A stretch of DNA of 8,217 bases, taken from Clostridia bacterium (GTDB taxonomy: Bacteria > Bacillota_A > Clostridia > Oscillospirales > CAG-272). Where the stretch lies: positions 1 through 8,217 of the forward strand of contig JAFQUG010000021.1 of assembly GCA_017408625.1 (NCBI GenBank). Reading direction: 5' to 3'. A program made the position numbers and the translations under genes. Numbering within the stretch: position 1 is the stretch's first letter; each line of letters opens with the position of its first letter. Below, in pieces: positions 1 to 6,799 of the stretch. The notes beneath the pieces were generated by a model. The model ran no database searches. It saw only the letters and a program-made list of their open reading frames with translations, and had not been told where the DNA came from.

Positions 1-838
1 GAACGCCATCCTTGAACAGCAGCATATGCACGTGCATGCCGCTGCCGGCCTCGCCGTAAATGGGTTTGGGCATAAACGTCGCGGACTTGCCGTATTTGAG
101 TGCGGTGTTGTGAATGATATATTTGATCATCATGGTCGCGTCGGCCATGTGTACCACCTCGCCAAGCTGCGGCTCGATTTCGAACTGACCGGATGCCGCC
201 ACCTCGGGGTGATGATAGTTGATCTCAATGCCTGCGTCCAGCATGTGCAGGCACATCTCACTTCTGGCCTCGTATGCACGGTCAAAGGGCTTGGCTACGT
301 GGTAAGCCTTTTGCTTGGGCACGATGACGCCGTGCCCCTGGGAATCGCTGTTCCAATAGGACTGCTCGGCATCCACGTGCGCGCCGATATAGTTGGGGGA
401 GATCTCCCAGCCCACGTTGTCAAACAGATAGAATTCAAATTCGGGCAAAATCTTCATAGTGTCCGCCACACCGCTTGCCTGCATGTGTGCAACTGCCGCT
501 TTGATGATGTTTCTGGGGTATTGCGAGAGCGGCTTGTTCTCGGGGCTTGCAATGATCATGGCATCGCCCGTCATGGAAAGCGTGGGAATCTCGCAGAAGG
601 GATCGATGACAGCGGTGTCGGGGTCGGGAATAAACACCATGTCGCTCTTTTCCACCACGGCGTAGCCGTAGTTGGAGGCATCAAAGCCGATGCCGCTTTT
701 CATGACGTCCTCGGAAAAATTCTGTGCGGGAATGGTCACGTGACGGTATTGACCGGCCACGTCCACCATCTTGAAATCCACCATTTTGATCCCATTTTCA
801 CGGATCATGCTCATGATATCCTGTACGTTCTTTGCCAT
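1..838 (-). CDS. glnA: Glutamine synthetase, type I-like (N-terminal 279 residues; 3' end beyond window)
   Basis: The family joins glutamate and ammonia to glutamine with ATP, in the cytosol. The visible 279 residues carry the beta-grasp N-terminal domain (about 15-100), with GFDASNYGYAVVEKSDM at 51-67 in place of the usual FDGSSI...EESDM. The start of the catalytic domain follows: PEFEF (132-136, metal-binding Glu), HHPEVA (209-214), GQFEIEP (218-223) and the ATP-site signature GEAGSGMHVH (262-271). The ATG at 836-838 is preceded by AGGAG. It starts 12 bases after the xylosidase stop, so the two are probably cotranscribed. Typical family length is about 440-470 residues, so roughly 160-190 are missing at the left edge. 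The family call is firm. The altered DASNYGY loop leaves open a related gamma-glutamyl ligase (for example on an amine) rather than the housekeeping enzyme. Confidence 0.9.
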   Translation of the reverse strand, partial: MAKNVQDIMSMIRENGIKMVDFKMVDVAGQYRHVTIPAQNFSEDVMKSGIGFDASNYGYAVVEKSDMVFIPDPDTAVIDPFCEIPTLSMTGDAMIIASPENKPLSQYPRNIIKAAVAHMQASGVADTMKILPEFEFYLFDNVGWEISPNYIGAHVDAEQSYWNSDSQGHGVIVPKQKAYHVAKPFDRAYEARSEMCLHMLDAGIEINYHHPEVAASGQFEIEPQLGEVVHMADATMMIKYIIHNTALKYGKSATFMPKPIYGEAGSGMHVHMLLFKDGV

Positions 839-850
839 TGTTTTGCTCCT

Positions 851-2434
851 TTACTCTTTGATATCTTGGTATGTAAAACTGAAAAAGTCCGCGTAATTGC
901 ATCTGCCGGAAAGATCCTGACAGGCTATGCCCGCAAGCGTGCCCGTATGCCCTTCGTGACCGATCTCGCTGTATCCCTCATCGGCAAGATTGGAGCAGTC
1001 AAGCATAGCTCCAACAGGGGAGAAATGCTCGCCGTCCTCCGAGAAAAAGAATTGCAGCGTGCATCCTTTTATGTGGGCACGCAGCCATATAGCACCGCTG
1101 TTATTGACAGGGAAAGCACCGCCAAGCGGATCCGAGAACTGCAGATTGTTGCGCACGCAAAGGCGCAGTGCGCGCGTTCCATCATCCTCGCGGCTCAGAT
1201 GGAGATAAAAGAAATTATAGGTGTCGTAGAATAGGGTCAAGCCCGCCATCTGCTGAAAATCCTGCGGATCGAATTCCATTTTGACCGTGACCGTGCAGTG
1301 ATGCGATTGCAGACGCCTTGCCACCATGGACTGCAGGTCGCAGGAGGTGATGGCCTGGTGTCCGTAAAGTCGCAGGCATGCGGGATTGGCTGTCAGCGAG
1401 CCGATCATATCAAGCGGCACGCGCAGCGTTTTGTATCGCGCGGGCAGCACAGTTGTATCGAATATGTCTGTTTCGGTGAATGGCTTTGCCGCGGCACAAG
1501 GCAGATCCACATCGATCTCGGGATTGGGAATAGTGCCTCCATCAGCCAGGCGCAGCCAGCCGTTCTGATCCCAACGCAGCTTTGCCAAAGCCGTCTCTCG
1601 GCCGAGAATACACCGCTTTTTCTCACCAATCGGTCTGCCGCAGAGATAGACCATGTAAGGCGTGCCGTCCGGGGCTTCGGTCAGAGATCCGTGCCCGGCT
1701 CGCTGCAGCGGTGCATCGGGAGCATGCCTGGTGGTCAGAATTGGCAGGGGATCTGTTTCGTATGGGCCGTCAATGCATTTTGAGCGTGCCAGGCGTACAC
1801 CGTGATTGTAAAGCGTGCCGCCCTCAGCAACCAGCAAATAGTAGTAGCCGTCCCTGTAAAGGAGGTGCGGTGCTTCGGTGCAGCCTACGTCTGTGCCACG
1901 GTAGATATTCTTGATCTCTCCTACGAGCTTTTGTTCACTGACCGAGTATTCCTGCAGCAAGATCCCGCCAAAGGGATGATTTTCGGGCCTGTGATCCCAA
2001 AGCATGTTGACAAGATATTTCTTGCCGTTCGGGGCATGGAACAGTGAGGGATCAAAGCCGCTGGAATTGAGATAGATGGGATCGGACCAGTCGCCGCTGA
2101 AAATATCGGTCGTCGTGACCATATAATTCGGCGTATCCTTGAAGATGCCGTGAAAATTGCGGACCACGGTGTAGATCAGGTAGAACGTGCCGTCAGCGTA
2201 AGAAAGGCAGGGTGCCCAAATGCCACCCGAATTGGGGCAGCCACGCAGGTCGAGCTGAGAAACCTTGCGCAAAGGGCAGGGTATCTCGCTCCAATGCACC
2301 AGGTCACGCGAGTGATAGAGCTGCACGCCCGGAAACCACACAAAGGTGGAAGTCGCTAAAAAGTAGTCCTCTCCCACGCGGCAGATGCAGGGATCCGGAT
2401 GAAATCCCGGCAAAATCGGATTTTTTACGCGCAT
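851..2434 (-). CDS. GH43 beta-xylosidase (possible arabinofuranosidase side activity)
   Basis: A 527-residue cytosolic glycoside hydrolase that should release xylose from the non-reducing end of xylo-oligosaccharides by inversion. The five-bladed propeller domain spans about residues 3-305, followed by a beta-sandwich GH43 C-terminal domain (about 320-525). The catalytic triad is visible: base Asp14 in GFHPDP, pKa modulator Asp128 in GFDPSLF, and acid Glu187 in CTEAPH. His249 (GHGS) and Arg279 (ILGRE) match further active-site residues. As I recall them, the length and motif spacing match Selenomonas ruminantium SXA almost exactly (D14, D127, E186; 538 residues). There is no signal peptide, so the substrate must be imported as oligosaccharide. 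The start at 2434 is chosen over an upstream ATG at 2485, because AAAAGGAGA lies just ahead of it and the upstream ATG overlaps the -10 box. First gene of a leftward unit with glnA. Confidence 0.95.
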   Translation of the reverse strand: MRVKNPILPGFHPDPCICRVGEDYFLATSTFVWFPGVQLYHSRDLVHWSEIPCPLRKVSQLDLRGCPNSGGIWAPCLSYADGTFYLIYTVVRNFHGIFKDTPNYMVTTTDIFSGDWSDPIYLNSSGFDPSLFHAPNGKKYLVNMLWDHRPENHPFGGILLQEYSVSEQKLVGEIKNIYRGTDVGCTEAPHLLYRDGYYYLLVAEGGTLYNHGVRLARSKCIDGPYETDPLPILTTRHAPDAPLQRAGHGSLTEAPDGTPYMVYLCGRPIGEKKRCILGRETALAKLRWDQNGWLRLADGGTIPNPEIDVDLPCAAAKPFTETDIFDTTVLPARYKTLRVPLDMIGSLTANPACLRLYGHQAITSCDLQSMVARRLQSHHCTVTVKMEFDPQDFQQMAGLTLFYDTYNFFYLHLSREDDGTRALRLCVRNNLQFSDPLGGAFPVNNSGAIWLRAHIKGCTLQFFFSEDGEHFSPVGAMLDCSNLADEGYSEIGHEGHTGTLAGIACQDLSGRCNYADFFSFTYQDIKE

Positions 2435-2441
2435 TTCCACG

Positions 2442-2450
2442 TCTCCTTTT
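2442..2450 (-). promoter_or_regulatory. Ribosome binding site of the GH43 gene
   Basis: Read on the minus strand this is AAAAGGAGA, seven bases before the ATG at 2434. It decides the start: the in-frame ATG at 2485 would add 17 residues not found at the N-terminus of GH43 xylosidases, and it falls inside the promoter. Confidence 0.8.
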
Positions 2451-2486
2451 GAATTATTACTTTTGCTTAGTAAAGTATATATCAAT

Positions 2487-2514
2487 ATTATAACATATTT
2501 TCGGCAATCGTCAA
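2487..2514 (-). promoter_or_regulatory. Sigma-A promoter for the GH43-glnA unit
   Basis: On the minus strand, TTGACG (2509-2514) is followed after 16 bases by TATAAT (2487-2492). A TG one base upstream of the -10 (TGTTATAAT) makes it an extended -10 promoter. Transcription would start near 2480, giving a leader of about 45 bases. The -35 box overlaps the first of the phased direct repeats, so a protein bound there would affect this promoter. Confidence 0.75.
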
Positions 2515-2568
2515 GAAATGTGTGATAATTTTAATAAATATATTGACAATTTTAAGAAATATGTTGAC
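2512..2568. repeat. Three phased direct repeats of about 21 bp (likely regulator binding array)
   Basis: Units 2527-2547 and 2548-2568 are directly adjacent and match at 19 of 21 positions, with core AATTTTAA(T/G)AAATAT and ending TTGAC. A weaker third copy at about 2512-2526 keeps CAAGAAATGTGTGA. The AA(G/T)AAAT cores start at 2513, 2533 and 2554, which is 20 and 21 bp apart or two helical turns, so all copies face the same side of the DNA. The array lies between the two divergent -35 boxes and touches both. It is either an operator array or an AT-rich upstream promoter element. The repeats are seen; the binding role is inferred. Confidence 0.65.
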
Positions 2569-2592
2569 AAACCGAATAAAATCGACTATAAT
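2564..2592 (+). promoter_or_regulatory. Consensus sigma-A promoter for the tetR-fakA-plsX-fakB operon
   Basis: TTGACA (2564-2569), a 17-base spacer, then TATAAT (2587-2592): exact consensus in both boxes with ideal spacing. Transcription should start near 2598-2600, leaving a leader of about 56 bases before the tetR ATG. A promoter this strong ahead of a repressor gene suggests it is normally held down, probably by the operator-like sequences on either side of it. No other promoter is obvious before the downstream genes. Confidence 0.85.
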
Positions 2593-2594
2593 TG

Positions 2595-2631
2595 GATAAG
2601 CAACCAAAGTTGTTTATTTTTTGTGCTTATC
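2595..2631. promoter_or_regulatory. Inverted repeat at the transcription start: operator or leader hairpin
   Basis: GATAAGCA (2595-2602) is perfectly complemented by TGCTTATC (2624-2631) across 21 bases. A smaller palindrome, CAAC-CAAA-GTTG (2601-2612), overlaps the left arm. The element begins three bases after the -10 box, so a TetR dimer bound here would block initiation. It could instead form a weak hairpin in the mRNA leader. Confidence 0.5.
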
Positions 2632-2642
2632 ATATATTTGAG

Positions 2643-2649
2643 AAAGGAG
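2643..2649 (+). promoter_or_regulatory. Ribosome binding site of the TetR gene
   Basis: AAAGGAG, five bases before the ATG at 2655. It fixes that start in preference to an in-frame ATT/ATG extension reaching back to 2592, which would begin inside the -10 box and could not be in the mRNA. Confidence 0.8.
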
Positions 2650-2654
2650 CTCGT

Positions 2655-3191
2655 ATGGATCTCAGGATCATCAAGACCAAGCAGCAGATCAAGCAAGCTT
2701 TTTTGTCCCTGCGTGCACAGTACGCACCCGAAAAGATCAAGGTCAAGGACATTTGTGAGCGCGCGATGATCAACAAGACCACGTTTTATAAGCATTACGT
2801 GGATTCGCTGGCCTTGGCAAACGAAATTGAAGAGAATTGTATTGAAAAGCTGATGAATGCTTTTTCTGAAAAAAAGAATCTGTTTGAGTCTCCCAAGGCT
2901 TATGTGCAGGGGTTACTTTCAGCTGTGGAAAAGCAGTCGGAGGAGCTGCGCATGGTATACAAGGGCAGAATGGATGCCTTTGTGGCAAAGCTGGAGGGAA
3001 AGCTGATGCAGGCTTATGAGGGAAATGAAAATAACACAGAGCGCCGCATGACTGCAACCTTTATGATCAGCGGTATGGTGCACGTGCTGGGGCAATGGCT
3101 GCTTGGCGAGGATGGCAAGCGCATGGATCTTGCTACCATAGCTGCATACATGGAGCGCCTGACGGGTAATCTGATTCCCGCGAATACTTAA
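2655..3191 (+). CDS. TetR/AcrR family transcriptional regulator
   Basis: A 178-residue one-component regulator, slightly shorter than most TetR proteins (about 190-210). The N-terminal three-helix DNA-binding domain spans residues 4-52: KTKQQIKQAFLSL starts helix 1, and VKDICERAMINKTTFYKHY (30-48) is the helix-turn-helix with the typical TTFYKHY recognition helix. The rest (about 55-175) is an all-helical ligand and dimer domain with no motif that names a ligand. It is the first gene of the operon, 15 bases before fakA, behind a consensus promoter with operator-like repeats, so autoregulation is likely. By context the ligand could be a fatty acid, acyl-phosphate or acyl-ACP/CoA. It may also control the divergent xylosidase promoter, since the control region is shared. 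Confidence 0.9.
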   Translation: MDLRIIKTKQQIKQAFLSLRAQYAPEKIKVKDICERAMINKTTFYKHYVDSLALANEIEENCIEKLMNAFSEKKNLFESPKAYVQGLLSAVEKQSEELRMVYKGRMDAFVAKLEGKLMQAYEGNENNTERRMTATFMISGMVHVLGQWLLGEDGKRMDLATIAAYMERLTGNLIPANT

Positions 3192-3206
3192 AAAGGTGGA
3201 GAACTG

Positions 3207-4859
3207 ATGGAAACAATAAGACTTGACGGCGCGGCTATCCGCACGCTGCTTTTGGGCGGAGTGCAGGGCTTGCGCGCACATATGGAGGAGATCAACGATC
3301 TCAACGTTTTTCCCGTTCCGGACGGTGATACCGGCGTCAATATGACCAAAACGCTGGAGGGCGGCTTGGCCCGTCTTTCTGATGAGGATACGCTGGGCGG
3401 TCACATGGCCAACTTTTCACGCGGCTGCGTGCTTGGTGCGCGCGGCAATTCGGGCGTGATTCTTTCGCAGTACATAGCGGGCGTTGCCGCTGCTGTGGCG
3501 GATTGCGAAAGTATGGACGCATCAGAGTTTGCAAAGGCCCTTGAGGCGGGCGTTGCACGCGCTTATCACGCGGTTGCAAATCCTGTGGAGGGTACCATTC
3601 TGACCGTGTTCCGTGAGAGCTCGGAGTATACTGCCAAGAATGTGACCGAGGACACCACCTTTGAGCAGCTGTTCGAGATCCTGATCGAGCAGGCACAGCA
3701 CACGCTGGCCAAGACCAAGGAAATGCTACCCGTGCTTGCACAGGCGGACGTTGTGGACAGCGGCGGTGCAGGGTATCTGGCCATGATCGTGGGTATGTAT
3801 GATGCGCTGAGCGGCAAGGAGATCCTGATCGGCAGCTTTGACGAGCAAGCGCCCGTGGCAAAGCCCGCGATCAATTATGACCTCTTTACCACAGACAGCC
3901 CGCTGGAATGGGGCTATTGCACAGAGGTGCTGGTCAGATTGCAGCGCGCAAAAGGTGATCCCGAAGCATTTGATCTGGAAGGCTTCCGTGCGTCTCTTGA
4001 AGCAAAGAACTGCAATTCCATCGTCGCACTGCGCGACGGTGACGTGCTCAAGGTGCACGCGCATACCATGGTGCCTGCCGACGTGCTGCTGCTTTGCCAG
4101 CAGTATGGCGAGTACCTTGAGGTCAAGATTGAAAATATGAGCCTGCAGCATTCCGAGCGGACGGTTGCGGAGCAAAAGAAGAAAGAGATCCACAAGCCCT
4201 TTGGTGTGATCGCGGTTGCCAGCGGTGAGGGCATGCACGCGCTCTTTACCGAGCTGGGCGCGGATATCATCATTGATGGCGGACAGACCTCCAACCCAAG
4301 CGCACAGGATTTTGTGGATGCGATCGGTCAGCTGGACGTTGATCACGTCATTATCCTGCCCAATAACGGCAACATCCTGCTCACGGCTCAGCAGGCAGCA
4401 GATCTGTGTGAGGACGTGGACGTACGCGTCGTACCGACCAAATCCTTCCCGCAGGGATATGCGGCACTGGCAGTCTTTAACGGCTCGATTGAGGATGTAG
4501 ACGAGCAGGTTTCCGATATGACCGATGCCAAGGACGCTGTGGTTTCGGGCGAGATCACCTACGCCATCCGCGACACCGTGATTGGTGACGTGGCGGTTAA
4601 GAAGGACGAATCGATCGGCATTCTGGACGGTGAGCTGGTTTGCTCCTGCGCGGACGAAATCGAGGCAATGCTTTCCATGATCGGTGCGATCGAGGACATT
4701 GAGGATCGCGAAATTCTGACGCTGTTCGTAGGCGAAGGCGTTTCGGATGAGGAGAGAGTTGCCATGACCGAGGCGATCGAGGACGCTTACGAGGATCTGA
4801 GCGTGGACGTATTTGTCGGCGGACAAAAGGTTTATCGCTATCTGATCGCTGTTGAATAA
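3207..4859 (+). CDS. fakA: Fatty acid kinase catalytic subunit FakA (DAK2/YloV family)
   Basis: Cytosolic kinase that phosphorylates the carboxylate of a FakB-bound fatty acid with ATP to give acyl-phosphate. Its 550 residues match the family (about 550). The DhaL-type ATP domain comes first: LNVFPVPDGDTGVNM (32-46) holds the Mg-binding Asp39 and Asp41, then GARGNSGVILSQ (78-89), NPVEGTILTV (125-134) and DVVDSGGAGY (181-190). A middle domain carries KVHAHT (around 282-287), with the family's conserved His pair. The C-terminal EDD/DegV-like domain has the GGQTSNPSAQ signature. The start is preceded by AAAGGTGGAG. No Asp23-family gene (B. subtilis yloU) lies upstream as is usual for yloV. Instead tetR precedes it, and plsX and a FakB gene follow, which supports the lipid role. 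Confidence 0.95.
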   Translation: METIRLDGAAIRTLLLGGVQGLRAHMEEINDLNVFPVPDGDTGVNMTKTLEGGLARLSDEDTLGGHMANFSRGCVLGARGNSGVILSQYIAGVAAAVADCESMDASEFAKALEAGVARAYHAVANPVEGTILTVFRESSEYTAKNVTEDTTFEQLFEILIEQAQHTLAKTKEMLPVLAQADVVDSGGAGYLAMIVGMYDALSGKEILIGSFDEQAPVAKPAINYDLFTTDSPLEWGYCTEVLVRLQRAKGDPEAFDLEGFRASLEAKNCNSIVALRDGDVLKVHAHTMVPADVLLLCQQYGEYLEVKIENMSLQHSERTVAEQKKKEIHKPFGVIAVASGEGMHALFTELGADIIIDGGQTSNPSAQDFVDAIGQLDVDHVIILPNNGNILLTAQQAADLCEDVDVRVVPTKSFPQGYAALAVFNGSIEDVDEQVSDMTDAKDAVVSGEITYAIRDTVIGDVAVKKDESIGILDGELVCSCADEIEAMLSMIGAIEDIEDREILTLFVGEGVSDEERVAMTEAIEDAYEDLSVDVFVGGQKVYRYLIAVE

Positions 4860-4861
4860 AT

Positions 4862-4866
4862 GGAGG
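4862..4866 (+). promoter_or_regulatory. Ribosome binding site of plsX
   Basis: GGAGG, five bases before the ATG at 4872. An in-frame ATG at 4860 sits directly after the fakA stop, but it would overlap this site and has none of its own. The resulting MATYKIAIDT start also fits the PlsX family, in which the protein opens with KIAID. Confidence 0.85.
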
Positions 4867-4871
4867 TATAT

Positions 4872-5855
4872 ATGGCTACTTATAAAATCGCAATAGACAC
4901 GCTGGGCAGCGACAAGGGCCCTGAGATGATCGTAGAGGGTGCTTTGATGGCACTTGCCGAAAACCCCGAGCTTTCCATTGTTCTGTTTGGTGACGAGCAG
5001 GTCATCGGTGCAGAGCTTGCAAAGGCCGAATACGACCGCGACCGCATTGAGATCGTGCATGCGCCCGACGCCATTACCAATTACGATAACCCCATGGAGG
5101 CCATCTTCAAAAAGACCGAGTCCTCGCTGGTAAAGGCCCTGCAGGCGCTTGCCGCACGCGACGACATTCTGGGTCTGATCAATGCAGGCAGCACGGGTGC
5201 GCTGATTACAGGTGCACTCCGTTACGTGCCCGCCAAGCCTTTGCGCAGACCCGCACTTGCAGCCATTCTGCCTGCGGCTAAGGGTGGCTTTACCTGCCTT
5301 GTGGACACGGGTGCCAACATTGACTGCACTGCTTCCATGCTTGTGGACTTTGCGCACATGGGCGCGGATCTGATGAAGCAATGCTACGCGATTGAAAATC
5401 CCCGCATCGGTCTGCTTTCCAACGGTGCAGAGGAGACCAAGGGCAACAAGCTGGTCAAGGAGACCCACGCGCTGCTAAAGGCGGATGCCGAGCTCAATTT
5501 TGTGGGCAATATTGAGGGCACAAACGCGCTTTCGGGCGACTGTGACGTGCTTGTCGCAGACGGCTTTGCAGGCAACCAGGTGCTCAAGAATTCCGAGGGC
5601 ATTGCTAAGAGAATTATTACCGATATCGTGGTATACGGCAAAAAGACCGGCAATCCCGAGATCATGAAGCTTGTGGGATACCTGATGAGCATTTACGACT
5701 TCAACTCGCTTGGCGGCGCGCAGCTGCTTGGCGTTGGTAAGCCCATTATCAAAGCGCACGGCGCTGCAAACGCAGATTCGATCAAAAACACCTCTGCCAT
5801 CATGCTCAACGTCGCAAGAAACAAGGCGATGTTTGACGGTAAGGATAACAGATAA
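4872..5855 (+). CDS. plsX: Phosphate acyltransferase PlsX (acyl-ACP:phosphate transacylase)
   Basis: Peripheral membrane or cytosolic enzyme that reversibly converts acyl-ACP plus phosphate to acyl-phosphate. It supplies PlsY in phosphatidic acid synthesis, or returns exogenous acyl groups to ACP. The 327 residues match the family length. Landmarks: KIAIDTLGSDKGPE (5-18), INAGSTGAL (about 103-111), LLSNGAEETKGN (about 178-189), FVGNIEG (about 209-215) and DVLVADGFAGNQVLKNSEG (about 223-241). The first motif departs from the usual AMGGDxAP, with TLGSD in its place. It begins 12 bases after fakA and is followed by fakB after 33 bases, so the acyl-phosphate makers sit together. It may be a second, pathway-dedicated copy beside a housekeeping plsX elsewhere; this window cannot show that. 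Confidence 0.92.
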   Translation: MATYKIAIDTLGSDKGPEMIVEGALMALAENPELSIVLFGDEQVIGAELAKAEYDRDRIEIVHAPDAITNYDNPMEAIFKKTESSLVKALQALAARDDILGLINAGSTGALITGALRYVPAKPLRRPALAAILPAAKGGFTCLVDTGANIDCTASMLVDFAHMGADLMKQCYAIENPRIGLLSNGAEETKGNKLVKETHALLKADAELNFVGNIEGTNALSGDCDVLVADGFAGNQVLKNSEGIAKRIITDIVVYGKKTGNPEIMKLVGYLMSIYDFNSLGGAQLLGVGKPIIKAHGAANADSIKNTSAIMLNVARNKAMFDGKDNR

Positions 5856-5888
5856 CATCATCTAAGACAATAATCAAAGGAGTCAGTT

Positions 5889-6791
5889 ATGGAAATCAAA
5901 AGAAAAGTCATGTGCACCTCCACAGGCTGTATTGAGTATGCCCCCGAACGCTATAAGAAGTACGACATTGATATCATCCGCATCCACGTCCATTTCAAGG
6001 GTAAGGAATACTTAGAGGGTCTTGATCTTGATCCCGATGCATTTTACAAGGAGCTGGAGGTTCTGGAGGATGCCAAGAACAATCTGCCCAAGACCGCAAT
6101 GCCCAGCCCCGAAAGAATCAGAGAGCATTTCCAGAAGGCTTACGACGACGGCTACCGTGAGGTCATCGTCATCGCCATCAGCGCATACCTTGGCGGTACC
6201 TACAACCTGATCCGCCTGACCGCAGAGGAGTTTGCAGACAAGATGAACATCATCGTTATCGACTCCAAGATCACCTGCTTTGGCGAGGGTATGCTGGCCA
6301 TCAAGGCTGCTGAGATGATCGAAAAGGGGATTCCCACCGAGACCATTCTCAAGGAGATCGCCTGGATGATGAAGCACCAGGAATTTTTGGGCGTTGACGC
6401 AAAGCTTGACTACCTGATCTACAACGGCAGACTCAAGGGCGGTAAGGCGCTGATGGGCAAGATGCTCAACATTTGCCCCGTAGTACATTTCACGCACGAC
6501 GGCGAGCTTTGCGCGCTGCAGAGCGTTCGTACTCCCAAAAAGGCACTGGCAAAGACCTGCGAGATCTTGAAGGAAATGATCGGCGACCGCGATCCTGCCG
6601 ACTATCTGCTCTGGCACACCTATACCGGTCCTTCGCTGCTTGAAGAGCTGGTTGAGATCGAAAAGAAGTATGACATCCACACCAACCACGAAAAGGTCAT
6701 CACCTCTCCCGTCAGCGGATGCCACAACGGTCCTTGGCTGGCCGGCTACGGCTTACTCTTCCTGCGTCGTGAGGATGAGCCTTTGGAATAA
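5889..6791 (+). CDS. fakB: DegV family fatty acid-binding protein (FakB subunit of fatty acid kinase)
   Basis: FakB proteins hold a fatty acid in a buried tunnel and present its carboxylate to FakA; the product acyl-phosphate can pass to PlsX or PlsY. The 300 residues cover both DegV domains. The residues expected to grip the carboxylate are in place: Thr69 (PKTAMPSP), Ser98 (AISAYLGGTYN), Arg181 (YNGRLKGGKALMG) and His279 (SGCHNGPW). The N-terminal motif is CTSTG, where most family members have DST. The start has AAAGGAG six bases upstream. The assignment as the partner of FakA rests on these residues plus adjacency to fakA and plsX. Which chain length or saturation it prefers cannot be told. 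Many genomes carry several FakBs. Confidence 0.9.
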   Translation: MEIKRKVMCTSTGCIEYAPERYKKYDIDIIRIHVHFKGKEYLEGLDLDPDAFYKELEVLEDAKNNLPKTAMPSPERIREHFQKAYDDGYREVIVIAISAYLGGTYNLIRLTAEEFADKMNIIVIDSKITCFGEGMLAIKAAEMIEKGIPTETILKEIAWMMKHQEFLGVDAKLDYLIYNGRLKGGKALMGKMLNICPVVHFTHDGELCALQSVRTPKKALAKTCEILKEMIGDRDPADYLLWHTYTGPSLLEELVEIEKKYDIHTNHEKVITSPVSGCHNGPWLAGYGLLFLRREDEPLE

Positions 6792-6799
6792 TTTTGCCT

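Noticed and set aside
26..1234. 402-codon plus-strand open frame opposite glnA and the end of the xylosidase
   Set aside because: It lies antisense to two well-supported genes. The translation has no recognisable domain and no ribosome binding site.
2543..2548. A second TTGACA that might be another -35 box
   Set aside because: No -10-like sequence lies 16-18 bases downstream; it is better explained as the matching end of the first 21-bp repeat.
2500..2600. Catabolite-repression (cre) or GlnR site in the divergent control region
   Set aside because: I looked for TGNAANCG-type and TGTNA-N7-TNACA patterns and found only matches with several mismatches.
3726..5468. 580-codon open frame on the minus strand opposite fakA and plsX
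   Set aside because: fakA and plsX are in the same forward frame and use codons that rarely give stops in this antisense frame, so the shadow runs through both. Its product is rich in His, Cys and Gln and shows no family motif.
6012..6725. 237-codon minus-strand open frame opposite fakB
   Set aside because: Antisense shadow of a gene with all expected FakB residues; no supporting start signal.
6794..6799. TTG start six bases upstream for the GNAT-like protein
   Set aside because: Neither start has a strong ribosome binding site, but ATG at 6800 is the commoner codon and the extension adds only two residues. Not excluded.
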